From: Lutibacter sp. B1
Lineage (GTDB): Bacteria > Bacteroidota > Bacteroidia > Flavobacteriales > Flavobacteriaceae
Direction of reading: 5' to 3'
Assembly (NCBI RefSeq): GCF_012524075.1
Contig: NZ_JAAZUI010000020.1
Coordinates: forward strand, 1 to 64,000
Length of the DNA stretch: 64,000 nucleotides
Positions 62,902 to 64,000 of this stretch are shown in pieces. The notes below the pieces were generated by a model. That model saw nothing but the letters and a program-made list of their open reading frames with translations. It was not told the origin of the DNA and did no database searches. Positions within the stretch are counted from its first letter, which is position 1. Each line of letters begins with the position of its first letter. Made by a program: the position numbers and the translations under genes.

Positions 62902-62951
62902 GTACCTTATTATGAAATCACATTATTTGGATTATAACCTAAATAAGGTAC
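62902..62951. terminator. inverted repeat between convergent genes
   Basis: GTACCTTATT at 62902-62911 is the inverse of AATAAGGTAC at 62942-62951, with a 30-base loop that overlaps the end of the minus-strand gene. It may fold as a weak bidirectional terminator. No clean T run. Confidence 0.3.
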
Positions 62952-64000
62952 AGTTTTCTCTTTAAAAATAATTCCGTATTCTTTTAATTCTTTTAAAATA
63001 GGCTCATACACTTCTTTTTTTATTGGAAGTTGAACTCCCGGTGTAGTAATTTCTCCATTCAATATTTTTAATGTGGCCATGGCTAAAGGTAAACCTACCG
63101 TTTTTGCCATGGCGGTATAAGTTTGATTGTCGCCAATACAAACCATACTGCTTTCAATTTGCTGTTTTTTACCATTTAGTTCGTAACCAAAAAGATGTTG
63201 CATTACTATCATATCTTTATCATCTTCTTTTAAAGTCCAACTGTCTTTTAGTATTTTTTCAAGAATTTGGGCGGGAGTAGCATTTTTTAAACCTACTTTT
63301 TTGTTAGGATTAAAAAGATCTAATTCAACCAATTTTTCCCAAATAATATCATCTTGATCTATTTTTAAATAGTAACGTAATTTTAATTCAACAGAATCAT
63401 TAGGATTATAAGCTAAAAAAGAGTTTGTAAAATCTCTATAACTCATGTTTTCTGAATTTTCCATAGTATAGCTATCGTCCGTCATACCTAATTGCACAAA
63501 AATATTCCAAGCTCTTGCAAAACCAACTCGTCTAACAGTGCCTCTGTATAAAGTTAAAATATCATCTAGACCATAAATACTTCTATAGTTTAAAGAGTCT
63601 CGGTTTGCATATACTTCGAATTTGCCATAACCATCAATTTTGATAATTTCAGTTCGTCTGAATAGCTTTTGATAAGGTATATATTTGTATGTACCTTCTT
63701 GTATAAATTTGGCAGCACCACCATGACCGGCTAAAATTACATTTCTTGGATTCCAGGTAAATTTATAATTCCATAAATTATCATCACTTTCCGGCGCAAC
63801 TAAACCTCCTGTAAAAGATTCAAAAAGTAACATTTTACCTCCTTTATTTCTAATGGAGTCAATAACTTGCATAGCACTCATATGGTCAATACCGGGATCG
63901 AGACCAATCTCATTCATAAAAATGAGGTTGTTTTTAATAGCTTCTTCATTTAAAGATTTCATTTCTTTTGAAATGTACGAAGCAGTTACCATGTTTTTTT
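62910..64000 (-). CDS. saccharopine dehydrogenase-like oxidoreductase, 5' end outside window
   Basis: The visible ~363 codons are the C-terminal part of a saccharopine-dehydrogenase-family protein: KNMVTASYISKEMKSLNEEAIKNNLIFMNEIGLDPGIDHMSAMQVID is the conserved centre, followed by FESFTGGLVAPESDDNLWNYKFTWNPRNVILAG and YGLDDILTLYRGTVRRVGF. The frame remains open through 64000, and the N-terminal Rossmann NAD(P) domain must lie beyond the edge, so the Met at 63992 is not the true start. In the family these are lysine-saccharopine enzymes or related reductases; the substrate is not settled. Confidence 0.9.
   Translation of the reverse strand, partial: KNMVTASYISKEMKSLNEEAIKNNLIFMNEIGLDPGIDHMSAMQVIDSIRNKGGKMLLFESFTGGLVAPESDDNLWNYKFTWNPRNVILAGHGGAAKFIQEGTYKYIPYQKLFRRTEIIKIDGYGKFEVYANRDSLNYRSIYGLDDILTLYRGTVRRVGFARAWNIFVQLGMTDDSYTMENSENMSYRDFTNSFLAYNPNDSVELKLRYYLKIDQDDIIWEKLVELDLFNPNKKVGLKNATPAQILEKILKDSWTLKEDDKDMIVMQHLFGYELNGKKQQIESSMVCIGDNQTYTAMAKTVGLPLAMATLKILNGEITTPGVQLPIKKEVYEPILKELKEYGIIFKEKTVPYLGYNPNNVIS

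Overview
The window looks like chromosome of a low-GC member of the Bacteroidota, most likely the family Flavobacteriaceae. Evidence: AT-rich sequence, almost no Shine-Dalgarno sequences, repeated TAnnTTTG promoter boxes 15-24 bases before start codons, a GldA gliding-type ABC ATPase, a DnaE with its own N-terminal proofreading exonuclease, Wzi/Porin-type outer-membrane barrels and a bS16 with a long Ala/Glu/Lys tail. I cannot name genus or species.

Layout. (1) 1-23.7 kb is a Wzy-dependent surface polysaccharide locus. It has a six-SLBB outer-membrane exporter, a Wzz-like chain-length protein, a decayed UDP-glucuronate-4-epimerase-like gene, a Wzx flippase, four glycosyltransferases, a Wzy-like polymerase and the complete dTDP-L-rhamnose set rfbCDBA, closed by a strong terminator. 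A second unit (17.2-21.5 kb) has a large polytopic sugar-1-phosphate transferase and a PglE/PglF/PglC-like trio for a 4-amino-4,6-dideoxy-HexNAc sugar. A higBA toxin-antitoxin pair and a Wzi-type capsule protein follow on the minus strand. The exporter gene is bracketed by arrays of small hairpin repeats, including a 1.55-kb composite tandem array. (2) 23.8-24.3 kb holds a second toxin-antitoxin module whose toxin has a nonsense codon. (3) 24.6-28.7 kb is a Phe/Tyr operon (prephenate dehydratase, aminotransferase, prephenate dehydrogenase, DAHP synthase-chorismate mutase). In front of it I see a promoter, a 20-codon leader peptide with a Phe/Tyr run and mutually exclusive hairpins: a classical ribosome-mediated attenuator.

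(4) 28.8-43.9 kb is mostly housekeeping: rsgA, dtd, two DUF3857/transglutaminase-like exported proteins (the second frameshifted), a YceI lipoprotein, an Lrp regulator divergent from a methionine-gamma-lyase-like enzyme, an NhaC-type transporter, a large porin, rnhB, a nucleoid-associated protein, and a minus-strand unit yqaE-like/lipB/trmO. (5) 43.9-52.1 kb has gldA, convergent with a tight minus-strand run of dnaE, two PagL-like barrels and a DUF2807 lipoprotein. (6) 52.3-57.8 kb is a complete rseC-rnfBCDGEA cluster for the Rnf ion-pumping ferredoxin:NAD oxidoreductase. (7) 57.9-64 kb carries rpsP, rimM, tRNA-Ser(GGA), ppc, a TrmN6-like methyltransferase and the 3' part of a saccharopine-dehydrogenase-like gene that runs off the window.

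The best candidate for a little-described system is the Phe/Tyr attenuator at 24.58-24.77 kb. The composite hairpin-repeat array inside the polysaccharide locus is the most unusual structural feature.
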